NCBI GenBank assembly: GCA_944381135.1
Contig: CALWJY010000013.1
Coordinates: forward strand, 39,957-103,956
Length of the DNA stretch: 64,000 bases
DNA from: an uncultured Clostridia bacterium
GTDB taxonomy: Bacteria; Bacillota; Clostridia; Christensenellales; UBA1242
Direction of reading: 5' to 3'
Made by a program: the position numbers and the translations under genes. Below the pieces are notes generated by a model. That model was not told the origin of the DNA. It was given only the letters and a program-made list of their open reading frames with translations, and did not search any database. Positions 49,104 to 56,965 of this stretch are shown here, one piece after another (the stretch's first letter is position 1; each line of letters opens with the position of its first letter).

Positions 49104-49140
49104 TTTCATAAATTGCAGATGAAAAGAGGTGAAATAATTT

Positions 49141-49836
49141 ATGGAACAAAGTTTTCAAAGACAAAAGAAAATTCGAAGAATGGCGGCCGTCACAGCAAAA
49201 TGGTGGGCTGACAGAATCAGTGGGCAGGTTTGCGATTTGATTTTTTCAAAAGAGACAATTGACAAATATAAACTCATCAAAATTTGTCTTGAAGATCCAA
49301 TCACTTTTCAAGTGGCTGCAACAACTTCAACTCCAGCGTTTGTTAACGGAGTTGAAAAGATGTTGATTGTTGCAAAAAAGATTGGTGTTTCTCCAACAGA
49401 TTTGATGCGCTACAGCATGGAAAACTCGCTCAATGATTTGGAGAAAAAGAACAAAAACAATGCAGTTTCTTGGGCACAAAGAGAACTTTTTGAAGCAAAC
49501 TTGAACGAATTGATTGTGCAGGAAATTGAAAAGAATGGTTTTGCTTATCTCCATTCAGACAGAGATGGCACAAGTTGCAACATTTTGAGTTATGCAGGTG
49601 ACAGAAGCGGAATTGACTGTGGAAAAGACGGCGTCTTCACATTTGCAGAATATGTTGACATGTTTGTGGATGCGGACAAGGTTGTTGTACGTTTTGACAA
49701 AGTTGAAAAATATGAAGAAATTTGCAATTCAAGTTCAAGTTTGGACGATGCAAACAAAAATATGGGAAGTTGCAGGCAAGGCAAAGAATTCATTGAAAAC
49801 GCCATTTTTGGAAATGAAAAGGATAGAAGTTTGTGA
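49141..49836 (+). CDS. Uncharacterised 231-residue protein
   Basis: A soluble protein with GAGGTG before ATG. The N-terminus is basic and aromatic (RQKKIRRMAAVTAKWWADRI), the middle is helical with a GVSPTDLMRYSMENSL phrase, and the C-terminal part holds most of the Cys residues and ends in a charged, Ser-rich tail. No signal peptide, membrane segment or recognised domain was seen. It has its own consensus promoter, which suggests strong expression, and is followed by the promoter of rpsF. Codon usage resembles its neighbours. Confidence 0.75.
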   Translation: MEQSFQRQKKIRRMAAVTAKWWADRISGQVCDLIFSKETIDKYKLIKICLEDPITFQVAATTSTPAFVNGVEKMLIVAKKIGVSPTDLMRYSMENSLNDLEKKNKNNAVSWAQRELFEANLNELIVQEIEKNGFAYLHSDRDGTSCNILSYAGDRSGIDCGKDGVFTFAEYVDMFVDADKVVVRFDKVEKYEEICNSSSSLDDANKNMGSCRQGKEFIENAIFGNEKDRSL

Positions 49837-49865
49837 CTTTTTTGCTTGATTTTGCACTTTTTTGC

Positions 49866-49894
49866 TTGACAAGAGGTGAAATTTATGATATGAT
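49866..49894 (+). promoter_or_regulatory. Sigma-A promoter of the rpsF-ssb-rpsR operon
   Basis: TTGACA, 17-base spacer, TATGAT, giving a leader of about 95 bases. Confidence 0.85.
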
Positions 49895-49947
49895 TTGTGA
49901 CAGCAGTATGAAATTTAAATATTAATTTTTGAAAAGATACTGTCCTT

Positions 49948-49967
49948 GCTCTTGCAAACACAAGAGC
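49948..49967 (+). promoter_or_regulatory. Hairpin in the rpsF leader, possible S6:S18 control element
   Basis: GCTCTTG/CAAGAGC with a six-base loop lies 13 bases before the GGAGG of rpsF. S6:S18 complexes are known to bind rpsF leaders in many bacteria; whether this hairpin has the specific CCG-containing bulge was not established. Confidence 0.4.
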
Positions 49968-49994
49968 CATAAGTCCAAAAGGAGGTAAGAGAAG

Positions 49995-50276
49995 ATGAAC
50001 AAATACGAGCTTATGTTTATCGTTGCCAGCGATGTGCCAGAAGAAAAGCGTGAAGAACTCATCGCAAAACAAAAGGCATATGTCGAAGCACACAAAGGTG
50101 TTGTTGAAGGCGTTGAGAAGATTGGCATGAAAAAGTTTGCGTATCCAATCAACTTCAAAAATGAAGGGTTCTATTGCTTGATGAACATTCAACTTGACCC
50201 AGCAGAAGTTGACGCCATGAACAAACTCATGAACATCACCGATGGAATTGTCCGTCAAATTTTCGTAAGAAAGTAA
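49995..50276 (+). CDS. rpsF: 30S ribosomal protein S6
   Basis: A 93-residue protein with AAAGGAGGT before ATG. NKYELMFIVASDVPEE at the N-terminus, KKFAYPI and the YCLMNIQLDPAEVDAMNKLMNI strand-helix region match S6, which pairs with S18 in the small-subunit platform. First gene of the rpsF-ssb-rpsR set. Confidence 0.95.
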   Translation: MNKYELMFIVASDVPEEKREELIAKQKAYVEAHKGVVEGVEKIGMKKFAYPINFKNEGFYCLMNIQLDPAEVDAMNKLMNITDGIVRQIFVRK

Positions 50277-50343
50277 GAAAAAATTGAAAATTTTGCAGTT
50301 TTTGTTTAAATGACATTATTCTTGCAAAAAAGAGGAGAGAAAA

Positions 50344-50772
50344 ATGAATAAGGTTGTTTTAATTGGAAATTTGACAAGAGACCCAGAACTTCAAACCACA
50401 AACAGTGGAGTTTCTGTTTGCAGATTTTCACTTGCAGTCACAAGAAGATTTGCCAATGCAGATGGCGAAAGAGACGCTGATTTCATCAACATTGTTGTTT
50501 GGAGAAATCAGGCAGAAAATTGCCATAAATATTTAAAGAAAGGCTCAAAGTGTGCCGTTGTTGGAAGAATTCAAACTTCAAGTTATGACGCTCCAGACGG
50601 CTCAAAGAGATATACAACCGATGTTGTTGCAGATGAAGTTGAATTTATCGGCTCTCGCAACAGCGCAGAAAGCGGTGATGTTGGCGGGAATTCATATTCT
50701 GCACCAAGTCAACCAAAACCAAAGCAAACTGCCGAACTTGAAGAAATTGATGACGACAGTTTGCCATTCTAA
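50344..50772 (+). CDS. ssb: Single-stranded DNA-binding protein
   Basis: A 142-residue SSB. The OB fold spans about 1-105, beginning MNKVVLIGNLTRDPELQTT and including INIVVWRNQAENCHKYLKKG. A Gly/Ser/Gln/Pro linker leads to the acidic tip DDDSLPF, which recruits replication and repair partners. AGGAGAG precedes ATG. Located between rpsF and rpsR as in most Gram-positive bacteria. Confidence 0.97.
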   Translation: MNKVVLIGNLTRDPELQTTNSGVSVCRFSLAVTRRFANADGERDADFINIVVWRNQAENCHKYLKKGSKCAVVGRIQTSSYDAPDGSKRYTTDVVADEVEFIGSRNSAESGDVGGNSYSAPSQPKPKQTAELEEIDDDSLPF

Positions 50773-50903
50773 CCACCACCTTCATTGATGGTTTTTAGGG
50801 TTAAAAAATCAATTGCACTAAACGCATTCAAATTTGAATTCGTCAGGGCAAGTTAAAATTTGAAAATCAAAAAATTCGTGGCATTGCCACAAAGGAGAGA
50901 AAA

Positions 50904-51164
50904 ATGAGCGAAGTTGCTAAGACCGAAGAAAAGGTCGTAAAGAAATATCGTAAACCTGCAAAGAAAAAAGTTTGCGCTTTCTGTGTTGCAGGCGAAAAGA
51001 CAATTGACTATAAAGATGTTGCAAAAATCAGAAAATACATCACAGAGAAAGGCAAAATTTTGCCAAGACGCCAAACAGGTGTTTGCTCTTATCATCAAAG
51101 AGAACTTTCAAACGCAATCAAAAGAGCAAGAGTTATGGCGCTTCTTCCATACATTGGAGATTAA
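50904..51164 (+). CDS. rpsR: 30S ribosomal protein S18
   Basis: An 86-residue protein with AAGGAGAG before [11 protein letters not shown], then [50 protein letters not shown] is the S18 core that binds S6 and 16S rRNA. The retained Cys pair CAFC suggests the zinc-capable form, though the remaining ligands are not complete. Confidence 0.96.
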   Translation: MSEVAKTEEKVVKKYRKPAKKKVCAFCVAGEKTIDYKDVAKIRKYITEKGKILPRRQTGVCSYHQRELSNAIKRARVMALLPYIGD

Positions 51165-51178
51165 GAGGAGAGTTTAAG

Positions 51179-51385
51179 ATGAAAAAAGACACACATCCAG
51201 CATATCATGAAGTGACTGTTGTTTGCGCTTGCGGAAACACATTCAAAACAGGTTCTTGCGTGAAAGGAGACACAATCAAAGTTGACATTTGCAACAAATG
51301 CCATCCTTTCTTCACTGGAAAGAAGAAAGTTGTTGACTCCAGCGGAACTGTTGAAAACTTCAAGAAAAAATATGGCTTGCAATAA
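51179..51385 (+). CDS. rpmE: 50S ribosomal protein L31, zinc-containing form
   Basis: A 68-residue protein starting 15 bases after rpsR with [39 protein letters not shown] and [14 protein letters not shown] mark L31. The CxC and CxxC ligands are present, so it is the zinc-binding (C+) type. It lies in the same transcript as rpsF-ssb-rpsR, before the terminator at 51376. Confidence 0.95.
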   Translation: MKKDTHPAYHEVTVVCACGNTFKTGSCVKGDTIKVDICNKCHPFFTGKKKVVDSSGTVENFKKKYGLQ

Positions 51386-51402
51386 TTTGCAAGTTTTTTT
51401 TA
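51376..51402 (+). terminator. Terminator of the rpsF-rpmE operon
   Basis: CTTGCAA/TTGCAAG followed by eight T residues. The left arm includes the last rpmE codons. Confidence 0.85.
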
Positions 51403-51444
51403 TTTGAAAACGGTTGAGAGCAAAAATTTAATACAGTTGAAAAC

Positions 51445-51475
51445 AAAAAAACAGCCAAATTCTGACTGTTTTTGT
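51445..51475 (-). terminator. Terminator of the 217-residue protein gene
   Basis: On the minus strand AAAAACAG/CTGTTTTTTT with an 11-base loop; it could also back up rpmE in the other direction. Confidence 0.6.
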
Positions 51476-51548
51476 TTTGTCAAAAATTAATAAAGTTAGT
51501 TTTATCATCTAAATTTTAGAGATTCTTTCAACTTCAGAAAATTTTGTT

Positions 51549-52202
51549 CTATCTTTTAAGACCATTGTCTCCATCACTATTTGTCTTTCCATCTTCTTTT
51601 GGAGGAAATTCTGGGTGCATGTCAACTGAGCAATTTACAACGTAATTGTTTAATGCATTTAAATATTTCACATATTCGCGTGAAACACCATTTTGAAATT
51701 CTTGAATGTCTTTTTTCCCAATTGCATGATCTTTATCGTTTGCATATTCGACTGCATATTCAATTGTTTGAAAGTTTATTTCGTTTTCCAAAAGATCCTT
51801 AATTGGCTCGCCATTCTTTTCAAGGAGATAAAACGCTGGTGGCATATATAGGACACAGTTTGGAAGATCTTCAGCTTTCAAATCATATTTCTCTTTATGA
51901 ATTAAATCTCTGTGAGCCATCGTGACAATTTTCTTTGCACTTGCCTTTGAAATGTGCACAATAAAACAATCAATCAAGCTTTCTTCATCATATGTTGGGG
52001 AGTTAAATGTTGCAGAAAAGATGGCTTGGGTTCCTTCTTTGTTCATTTTTGAAAATTTGCATTTTCCATCTTTCAAAACTTCAATCCTGAAACCTTTGAA
52101 GATGCCTTCTGTGATTGTCATTGTGTCGGGGTCGACATTCATGTGGTCCAAAAATTCAAAAGAAAAATTGCTGTTAAACAAAGTGACATGTTTCTTTTTC
52201 AT
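51549..52202 (-). CDS. Uncharacterised 217-residue protein
   Basis: ATG 52202 follows AAAGGAG; a TTG in that site is rejected. A soluble protein: beta-rich N-terminal half (HVTLFNSNFSFEFLDHM... GIFKGFRIEVLKDGKCKF), helical C-terminal half, and a polar Pro/Asp/Asn tail. No signal peptide, membrane segment or known domain was recognised. It is monocistronic with a consensus promoter and its own terminator, divergent from the PrmC fusion gene. Confidence 0.72.
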   Translation of the reverse strand: MKKKHVTLFNSNFSFEFLDHMNVDPDTMTITEGIFKGFRIEVLKDGKCKFSKMNKEGTQAIFSATFNSPTYDEESLIDCFIVHISKASAKKIVTMAHRDLIHKEKYDLKAEDLPNCVLYMPPAFYLLEKNGEPIKDLLENEINFQTIEYAVEYANDKDHAIGKKDIQEFQNGVSREYVKYLNALNNYVVNCSVDMHPEFPPKEDGKTNSDGDNGLKR

Positions 52203-52235
52203 ATCTAAATCTCCTTTCAATATATGAACGCAATT

Positions 52236-52264
52236 ATTATATCACAAAAACACCTTTTTGTCAA
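52236..52264 (-). promoter_or_regulatory. Consensus promoter of the 217-residue protein gene
   Basis: Minus strand TTGACA, 17-base spacer, TATAAT. Its -35 box is nine bases from the presumed start of the opposite gene. Confidence 0.88.
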
Positions 52265-52272
52265 GATTAAAA

Positions 52273-54009
52273 ATGGACTTGGACGGCAATAATTATTTCA
52301 TGTTTAAAATTGTCTTTCCAACTTCAAATGGGGTTGTGGTGCAAAGTGGTGAGAAAAAGGTGATTTCTGTCACAAATTGTGATGGTCAGAAGAAACTTAA
52401 AAGTTTTCTTGACAAAAACAAAATCATCTTTTGGCATTTTCCATTTATGCGTGGAATACAATATTTTCTCTGCGGAATTTATGCTCAGTTTTGCGCTTTG
52501 ATTATGTGTGCAGACCTGTGCGGAACAAAGCAAAAGGTCAAAGAGAGCAAATTGAAAAAATATTACACCAAAAAACTTATCATTTTGGTTTTGGTTGCGG
52601 TGGGCGCGGTGATTTTTGCAAGTGTTGGTCTTGGGGTTGCACCGGGAAAGTTGGGCTATCTTTTGGTGGACTATCATGGAAGCACAATTTTAAGAAACTT
52701 TGTGATTATGTTGTTAAAAATTGCATTTTTTTATGTTTTTTTGCTTTTTTTGCGTGTTTTTCCTTCTGTTTGCGAGTTTTTTCGCTTCAATCGTGCCGGA
52801 GATGTTGCATTTTTTGGTGGAAATTCAGTGAAGAACAAGAGAAAATGTCCTGCAAGACCACTTAATTTTTTGAATTTCGTCATTTTTGTTTTTGTTTTGG
52901 ACTTTGCTGTGATATCATTATGTGGAGCAAGTTTTGGTTTTTGGTTTAACCTTCTGTTTCATGTGGCAATTCTTTTGTTGTGTATGAGTGTTGGCTTTGA
53001 AATTTTAAACCTTTTGGAAAAGTGCAAAATTGCATGGATTAAGAATTTGGCATATGTCACGGCGGGGCTTGTCTATGCCAAACCGTCCACCACTCACATT
53101 GAGACGGCATTGGTTGCATTCACAGAACTTGGCTTGCTTGAAAATCAAAAAGGAAGAGAGTTTATGAGTGACGAAAGTCGGGCTTTTTCTGTGGTGTATA
53201 ACGAGGTGAAAAACAAACTTGCCTCTGCGGGTGTCAACGACAAAAGCGAAACTGATTGGCTTATTGCCACGGTTTTGGGCAAAAATCGCGCAGAAATCAA
53301 GTTGGTTTCCACCATAACTGAAAGGCAATATCAAGACATCATGAAAGCCACAGCGCGCAGAGCCAAAGGTGAAAGTTTGGACAACATTTTTGGGTTCACC
53401 GAATTTTATGGGTTGACGTTTGATGTCAACAAGAAAGTGCTGACGCCAAGAATGGAAACCGAAATTTTGGTGGAACAAGTGCTTAAATGCGCAAAAAACT
53501 TTAAAAATCCAACCATTTTGGACTTGGGAACAGGTTCCGGAGCAATTGCTGTGGCTGTGGCAAAAAATTGTGATGCGGAGGTGACGGCAATTGACATCAG
53601 TAAAAACGCACTTGCAACTGCGGAAGAAAATGCCAGAAAAAATGGTGTAAAAATTGAATTTTTGCATTCAAATTTGTTTGACGGCTTGAAAAGAAAGAGA
53701 AAGTTTGATATAATAGTTTCAAATCCGCCATACATTGCAAGTGAAGACATAAAGGGACTTGACAAAAATGTGCGAGAGTGTGACCCAATTCTTGCTTTAG
53801 ACGGCGGTGAGGATGGTTTGGATTTCTATCGTTCAATCATTCCAACTTCAACAAAAAGGCTGAATGCTGGAGGAAAGCTTTTCTTGGAAATTGGCAAGGG
53901 GCAAGGACGAGATGTCCGAAAAATTATGAGAGAGTGCGGATTTGATGAAATCAAGACAATCAAAGACTATAACAAAATTGAAAGGGTGATTTGTGGAAAA
54001 TATAAGTAA
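52273..54009 (+). CDS. prmC: DUF1385 membrane domain fused to release-factor glutamine methyltransferase PrmC
   Basis: A protein of about 578 residues. Residues 1-285 resemble DUF1385 (YqhQ-like): a SNGVVVQSGEKK start, FPFMRGIQYF, then four or so membrane segments. Residues about 290-578 are PrmC/HemK: a helical N-terminal domain (SETDWLIATVLGKNRAEI), SAM motif LDLGTGSGAIAVAVA near 414, and NPPY with Asn484. PrmC methylates the Gln of the GGQ motif in RF1/RF2, and prfA overlaps its end by 17 bases. The two domains are usually separate adjacent genes. ATG 52273 is the first ATG but has no clear ribosome site, so the start is uncertain. Confidence 0.85.
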   Translation: MDLDGNNYFMFKIVFPTSNGVVVQSGEKKVISVTNCDGQKKLKSFLDKNKIIFWHFPFMRGIQYFLCGIYAQFCALIMCADLCGTKQKVKESKLKKYYTKKLIILVLVAVGAVIFASVGLGVAPGKLGYLLVDYHGSTILRNFVIMLLKIAFFYVFLLFLRVFPSVCEFFRFNRAGDVAFFGGNSVKNKRKCPARPLNFLNFVIFVFVLDFAVISLCGASFGFWFNLLFHVAILLLCMSVGFEILNLLEKCKIAWIKNLAYVTAGLVYAKPSTTHIETALVAFTELGLLENQKGREFMSDESRAFSVVYNEVKNKLASAGVNDKSETDWLIATVLGKNRAEIKLVSTITERQYQDIMKATARRAKGESLDNIFGFTEFYGLTFDVNKKVLTPRMETEILVEQVLKCAKNFKNPTILDLGTGSGAIAVAVAKNCDAEVTAIDISKNALATAEENARKNGVKIEFLHSNLFDGLKRKRKFDIIVSNPPYIASEDIKGLDKNVRECDPILALDGGEDGLDFYRSIIPTSTKRLNAGGKLFLEIGKGQGRDVRKIMRECGFDEIKTIKDYNKIERVICGKYK

Positions 54010-55078
54010 AGAACTTTTGCAAAAGACGGAAAAATCTAAGGTCAGGTTTGACGAACTGACCAATCTTATTTCACGCCCTGAGGTGATTGCGGACAACAGA
54101 GAGTGGAAAAAACTTGTCAAAGAGAGAAATGGGCTTGAAGATTTGGCAAATGCGCATGAAAAATTGGGAGAGTTGATTGAAAATTATGAAAACTGCCAAA
54201 AAGATTTGAGTAAAGAAACTGATCCGGAAATGAAAGCGCTTTTTGAGACGGAAATTGCAGATTTAGACGAAAAAATTGAGCAAAAAACAGAAGAAATTAA
54301 AATTTTGCTTCTTCCAAAAGATGAAAACGATGAAAGCAATGCAATTTTGGAAATTCGATCGGCGGCAGGTGGAGAGGAAAGTGCCTTGTTTTGTATGGAA
54401 CTTTGCAGGATGTATTCTCACTATGCAGAAAAGAAGCATTGGAGAGTGGAATACATTGACATGTCTGAAACAGAAATTGGCGGTGTGAAAGAAGCCACAA
54501 TCATGGTGAAAGGAAAGGGGGTGTATGCGCGTCTTAAATATGAAAGTGGTGTGCACCGCGTGCAAAGGGTGCCAGAGACGGAAAGTCAGGGACGCATTCA
54601 CACCTCAACTGCCACCGTTGCGGTTTTGCCTGAAGTTGAAGATGTTGATTTTGAAATTCTGGACAAGGACTTGCGAATTGATACATATCATTCGGGCGGT
54701 GCAGGAGGACAGAATGTCAACAAGGTGGAAACTGCCATTCGCATAACATATCTTCCGCTTAACATTGTTGTCACATGTCAAGATGAGAGGTCTCAACTTA
54801 AAAACAAAGAAAAAGCCATGAACATTCTGAAAGCAAAACTTTATGACTATTATGAAGAGCAGAGAAGAAGCACACTTGAAGCCGACCGCAAAAGCCAAGT
54901 TGGAAGAGGAAATCGAAACGAACGCATCAGGACATACAACTATCCTCAAGGCCGTGTGACAGATCACCGTACAAACCTTTCTTCATATGATTTGGAGGGT
55001 GTTTTGGAAGGAGACATAGACCAATTTATTGACGCCATGATTTTGAAAGAGCGCACAGAAATGCTTGCAAAAGCATAA
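53993..55078 (+). CDS. prfA: Peptide chain release factor 1
   Basis: A 361-residue class I release factor starting with GTG after AAAGGGTG. It recognises UAA and UAG. The GGQ loop is SGGAGGQNVNK with Gln240, the substrate of PrmC encoded just upstream. The codon-recognition PxT tripeptide reads PET in RVPETESQGRIHTSTATVAVLPE, and the RF1-type hydrophobic signature supports RF1 over RF2. Overlap with prmC implies coupled translation. Confidence 0.95.
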   Translation: MENISKELLQKTEKSKVRFDELTNLISRPEVIADNREWKKLVKERNGLEDLANAHEKLGELIENYENCQKDLSKETDPEMKALFETEIADLDEKIEQKTEEIKILLLPKDENDESNAILEIRSAAGGEESALFCMELCRMYSHYAEKKHWRVEYIDMSETEIGGVKEATIMVKGKGVYARLKYESGVHRVQRVPETESQGRIHTSTATVAVLPEVEDVDFEILDKDLRIDTYHSGGAGGQNVNKVETAIRITYLPLNIVVTCQDERSQLKNKEKAMNILKAKLYDYYEEQRRSTLEADRKSQVGRGNRNERIRTYNYPQGRVTDHRTNLSSYDLEGVLEGDIDQFIDAMILKERTEMLAKA

Positions 55079-55543
55079 TTGTCTTGAAAATTAAATTTTA
55101 TAGAAAAAATAATAAAAACAAAAAACAATAAAAAACAAGTAAAAAATATGCAAAAATTATGAAAAAACAAATAAAAAATTAAAAAAAACAATAGAAAATA
55201 AATTAATTTAATAAAAAATAATTCCAAATTAATATTTTATTTTTTATGTTGTGTTTAATGGCTAAATTATTTAAAATTTAAGAAAAATGAACAAAAAAAG
55301 AAAAAACAACTAAATAAATCAAAAAAAACACCTAAAAGGTGTTTTTTAATTATCTTTTGATGGTTTTTATTGAATAAAATGCCGATTTTTCTTTTTAATA
55401 TTCAACAATTTGTTTAAAAATTAAAAAATTGAATCTTTTAATTATTTTTCTTAATTTTTATTTTATTTTTCATTAAAATTTAATTCATTTTGTCAAATTT
55501 AAAACAAAATGATTTCAATTTGTTTAGAATTAATTTCAGGAAA
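55079..55543. other. Extremely A-rich spacer with a terminator
   Basis: From about 55085 to 55320 the plus strand is nearly all A and T with long A runs on the plus strand. No gene is seen. The only clear structure is the terminator at 55323. Confidence 0.6.
55323..55348. terminator. Rho-independent terminator
   Basis: AAAAAACACCT/AGGTGTTTTTT with an AAA loop; symmetric enough to serve prfA and the small minus-strand gene. Confidence 0.85.
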
Positions 55544-55714
55544 TTATACAAAATTTTGGAAGCAACGGCATCCCGATGTGTTCACAAAGTTGTTGTTTGT
55601 GTTTGATAAGCCAAGCAAAAGCAGAAGTAAGATGTTTGTGTTTGTTGCAAGGTTTGTGTCATTTGCAGAACTCAAAACCGACAGCAAAAACACCCATAAA
55701 AAGTCTGATGTCAT
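55544..55714 (-). CDS. Small hydrophobic protein with CRC motif
   Basis: A 56-residue frame supported by a perfect AAAGGAGG seven bases before its ATG. The N-terminus is hydrophobic (FLWVFLLSVL), the centre has a six-Leu run followed by Gly and an Asn-rich stretch, and the end carries SGCRCFQ. Small Leu-rich, Asn-rich, Cys-ending proteins are common but uncharacterised in Clostridia, some linked to spore coats. Too short for routine gene calling. The opposite strand has an open frame of 99 codons but without a ribosome site. Confidence 0.6.
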   Translation of the reverse strand: MTSDFLWVFLLSVLSSANDTNLATNTNILLLLLLGLSNTNNNFVNTSGCRCFQNFV

Positions 55715-55886
55715 AGATTTTCCTCCTTTTTCAACAAATTCTTACATTTTTAGTGCAAAAGGAAAAAATTTTCCTTTGACTTTTCTTCTTTTGTTTGGCA
55801 AAATATGAATATCGATGTTGACTATTTTTATTTATGTCAGAAAAAACATTTGTGTGACAAAAAGAAAACATGAAAGAGGTGAAACA

Positions 55887-56222
55887 ATGAACAAACTTTT
55901 AAGGATAAGTGAAAGAAACAAGTTTGAAATGCAAGACTTGCTTCCAAGCGATGACTGCACAAATAAGCTGGCGCTCTATTTTCAAAATTTTTCAGACCAA
56001 ACAAGATTGAAAATTCTGTCTGCGCTTTCCATCAAAGATTTGTGCGTCAATGACTTGTCAAAAATTTTGAACATAAATCAAACCACAATTTCACATCAAC
56101 TGAAAACTTTGAAAGACCAAGATGTTGTGGACTATCGGCGCGAGGGCAAAATTTTGATTTATCGCATCAAGTCTCCAATTGTCAACGAGATGATGAACTA
56201 TGCAGTCAAAACCTTGGGTTGA
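55887..56222 (+). CDS. ArsR/SmtB family transcription regulator
   Basis: ATG 55887 follows AAAGAGGTG. The 111-residue winged-helix protein has DQTRLKILSALSIKDLCVNDLSKILNINQTTISHQLKTLKDQDVVDYRREGKILIYRI, the full ArsR DNA-binding fold. The usual metal site ELCVCDL is reduced to DLCVNDL, so the alpha-3 Cys pair is lost; any metal would use other residues. ArsR proteins repress adjacent operons, but the next gene, queH, has its own promoter and is not an obvious target. Confidence 0.85.
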   Translation: MNKLLRISERNKFEMQDLLPSDDCTNKLALYFQNFSDQTRLKILSALSIKDLCVNDLSKILNINQTTISHQLKTLKDQDVVDYRREGKILIYRIKSPIVNEMMNYAVKTLG

Positions 56223-56302
56223 TTTTGATTTCGCGACTTTGAAGCAAAAATATTTAAAAGAAGATTTAATTTTCGCTATCTTTGTCAAAACCATTGTATG
56301 AC

Positions 56303-56331
56303 TTGACAAAATGGTTTGTTTAATATAAAAT
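56303..56331 (+). promoter_or_regulatory. Promoter giving a near-leaderless queH mRNA
   Basis: TTGACA, 17-base spacer, TAAAAT; the last -10 base is nine bases before ATG 56341, so the transcript would begin about at the start codon. No ribosome site is present. Confidence 0.6.
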
Positions 56332-56340
56332 ATCATCATT

Positions 56341-56907
56341 ATGAAAAAGTTGCTTTTGCATTCTTGTTGTGGTCCATGTTCCACAGTTGTGATTGAAAGG
56401 TTGCGCGAAAGATTTGACGTGACCGTGTTTTATTATAATCCAAACATCGAGCCATATGAAGAATATGAAAAGCGAAAAGAGGAACAAAAGAAAGTTTGCC
56501 AATTTTTTGATATTCCTTTCATAGATTGCGACTATGAAAATGAAAAGTGGAGAGATTTTGTCTGCGGTCTTGAAAACGAGCTTGAGGGTGGTGCTCGCTG
56601 TGAAAAGTGTTTCCTTTGTCGCTTAAAAAAGACGGCAGAATATGCAAAACTTCACAATTTTGACATTTTTGCCGCAACACTTTCAGTCAGTCCTCACAAA
56701 AACACTGAAGTCATAAACAAAGTGGGAGAAAGTTTGAGTTTGGAAACGGGAGTGGAATTTTTGCCAGAAAGTTTCAAGAAGAAAGATGGATATTTACGAA
56801 GCATAAATCTTTCCAAAGAACTTGAACTCTACAGGCAAAACTATTGCGGTTGTTTGTTTGCGCTTAGAGCATTTGAAAACAAAAAATCTCAAAAAGTTGA
56901 GTCTTGA
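56341..56907 (+). CDS. queH: Epoxyqueuosine reductase QueH
   Basis: A 188-residue enzyme of the last queuosine step, reducing epoxyqueuosine to queuosine in tRNA, the non-orthologous replacement of QueG. HSCCGPCS (Cys9, Cys10, Cys13) and CEKCFLCR (Cys87, Cys90, Cys93) bind the iron-sulfur cluster and metal; YNPNIEPYEEYEKRKEEQ is the family phrase. Length is normal. The start lies just after a promoter, see the preceding entry. No other queuosine genes are in the window. Confidence 0.93.
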   Translation: MKKLLLHSCCGPCSTVVIERLRERFDVTVFYYNPNIEPYEEYEKRKEEQKKVCQFFDIPFIDCDYENEKWRDFVCGLENELEGGARCEKCFLCRLKKTAEYAKLHNFDIFAATLSVSPHKNTEVINKVGESLSLETGVEFLPESFKKKDGYLRSINLSKELELYRQNYCGCLFALRAFENKKSQKVES

Positions 56908-56965
56908 TTGCAAGATTGCAAAATGCGGAAAAATGTGCTAAAAAATTTAATTTTTGGAGAAGAAT

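Noticed and set aside
55509-55808. 99-codon plus-strand frame near 55.6 kb
   Set aside because: No ribosome site or domain; the opposite strand has a well-supported small gene instead.
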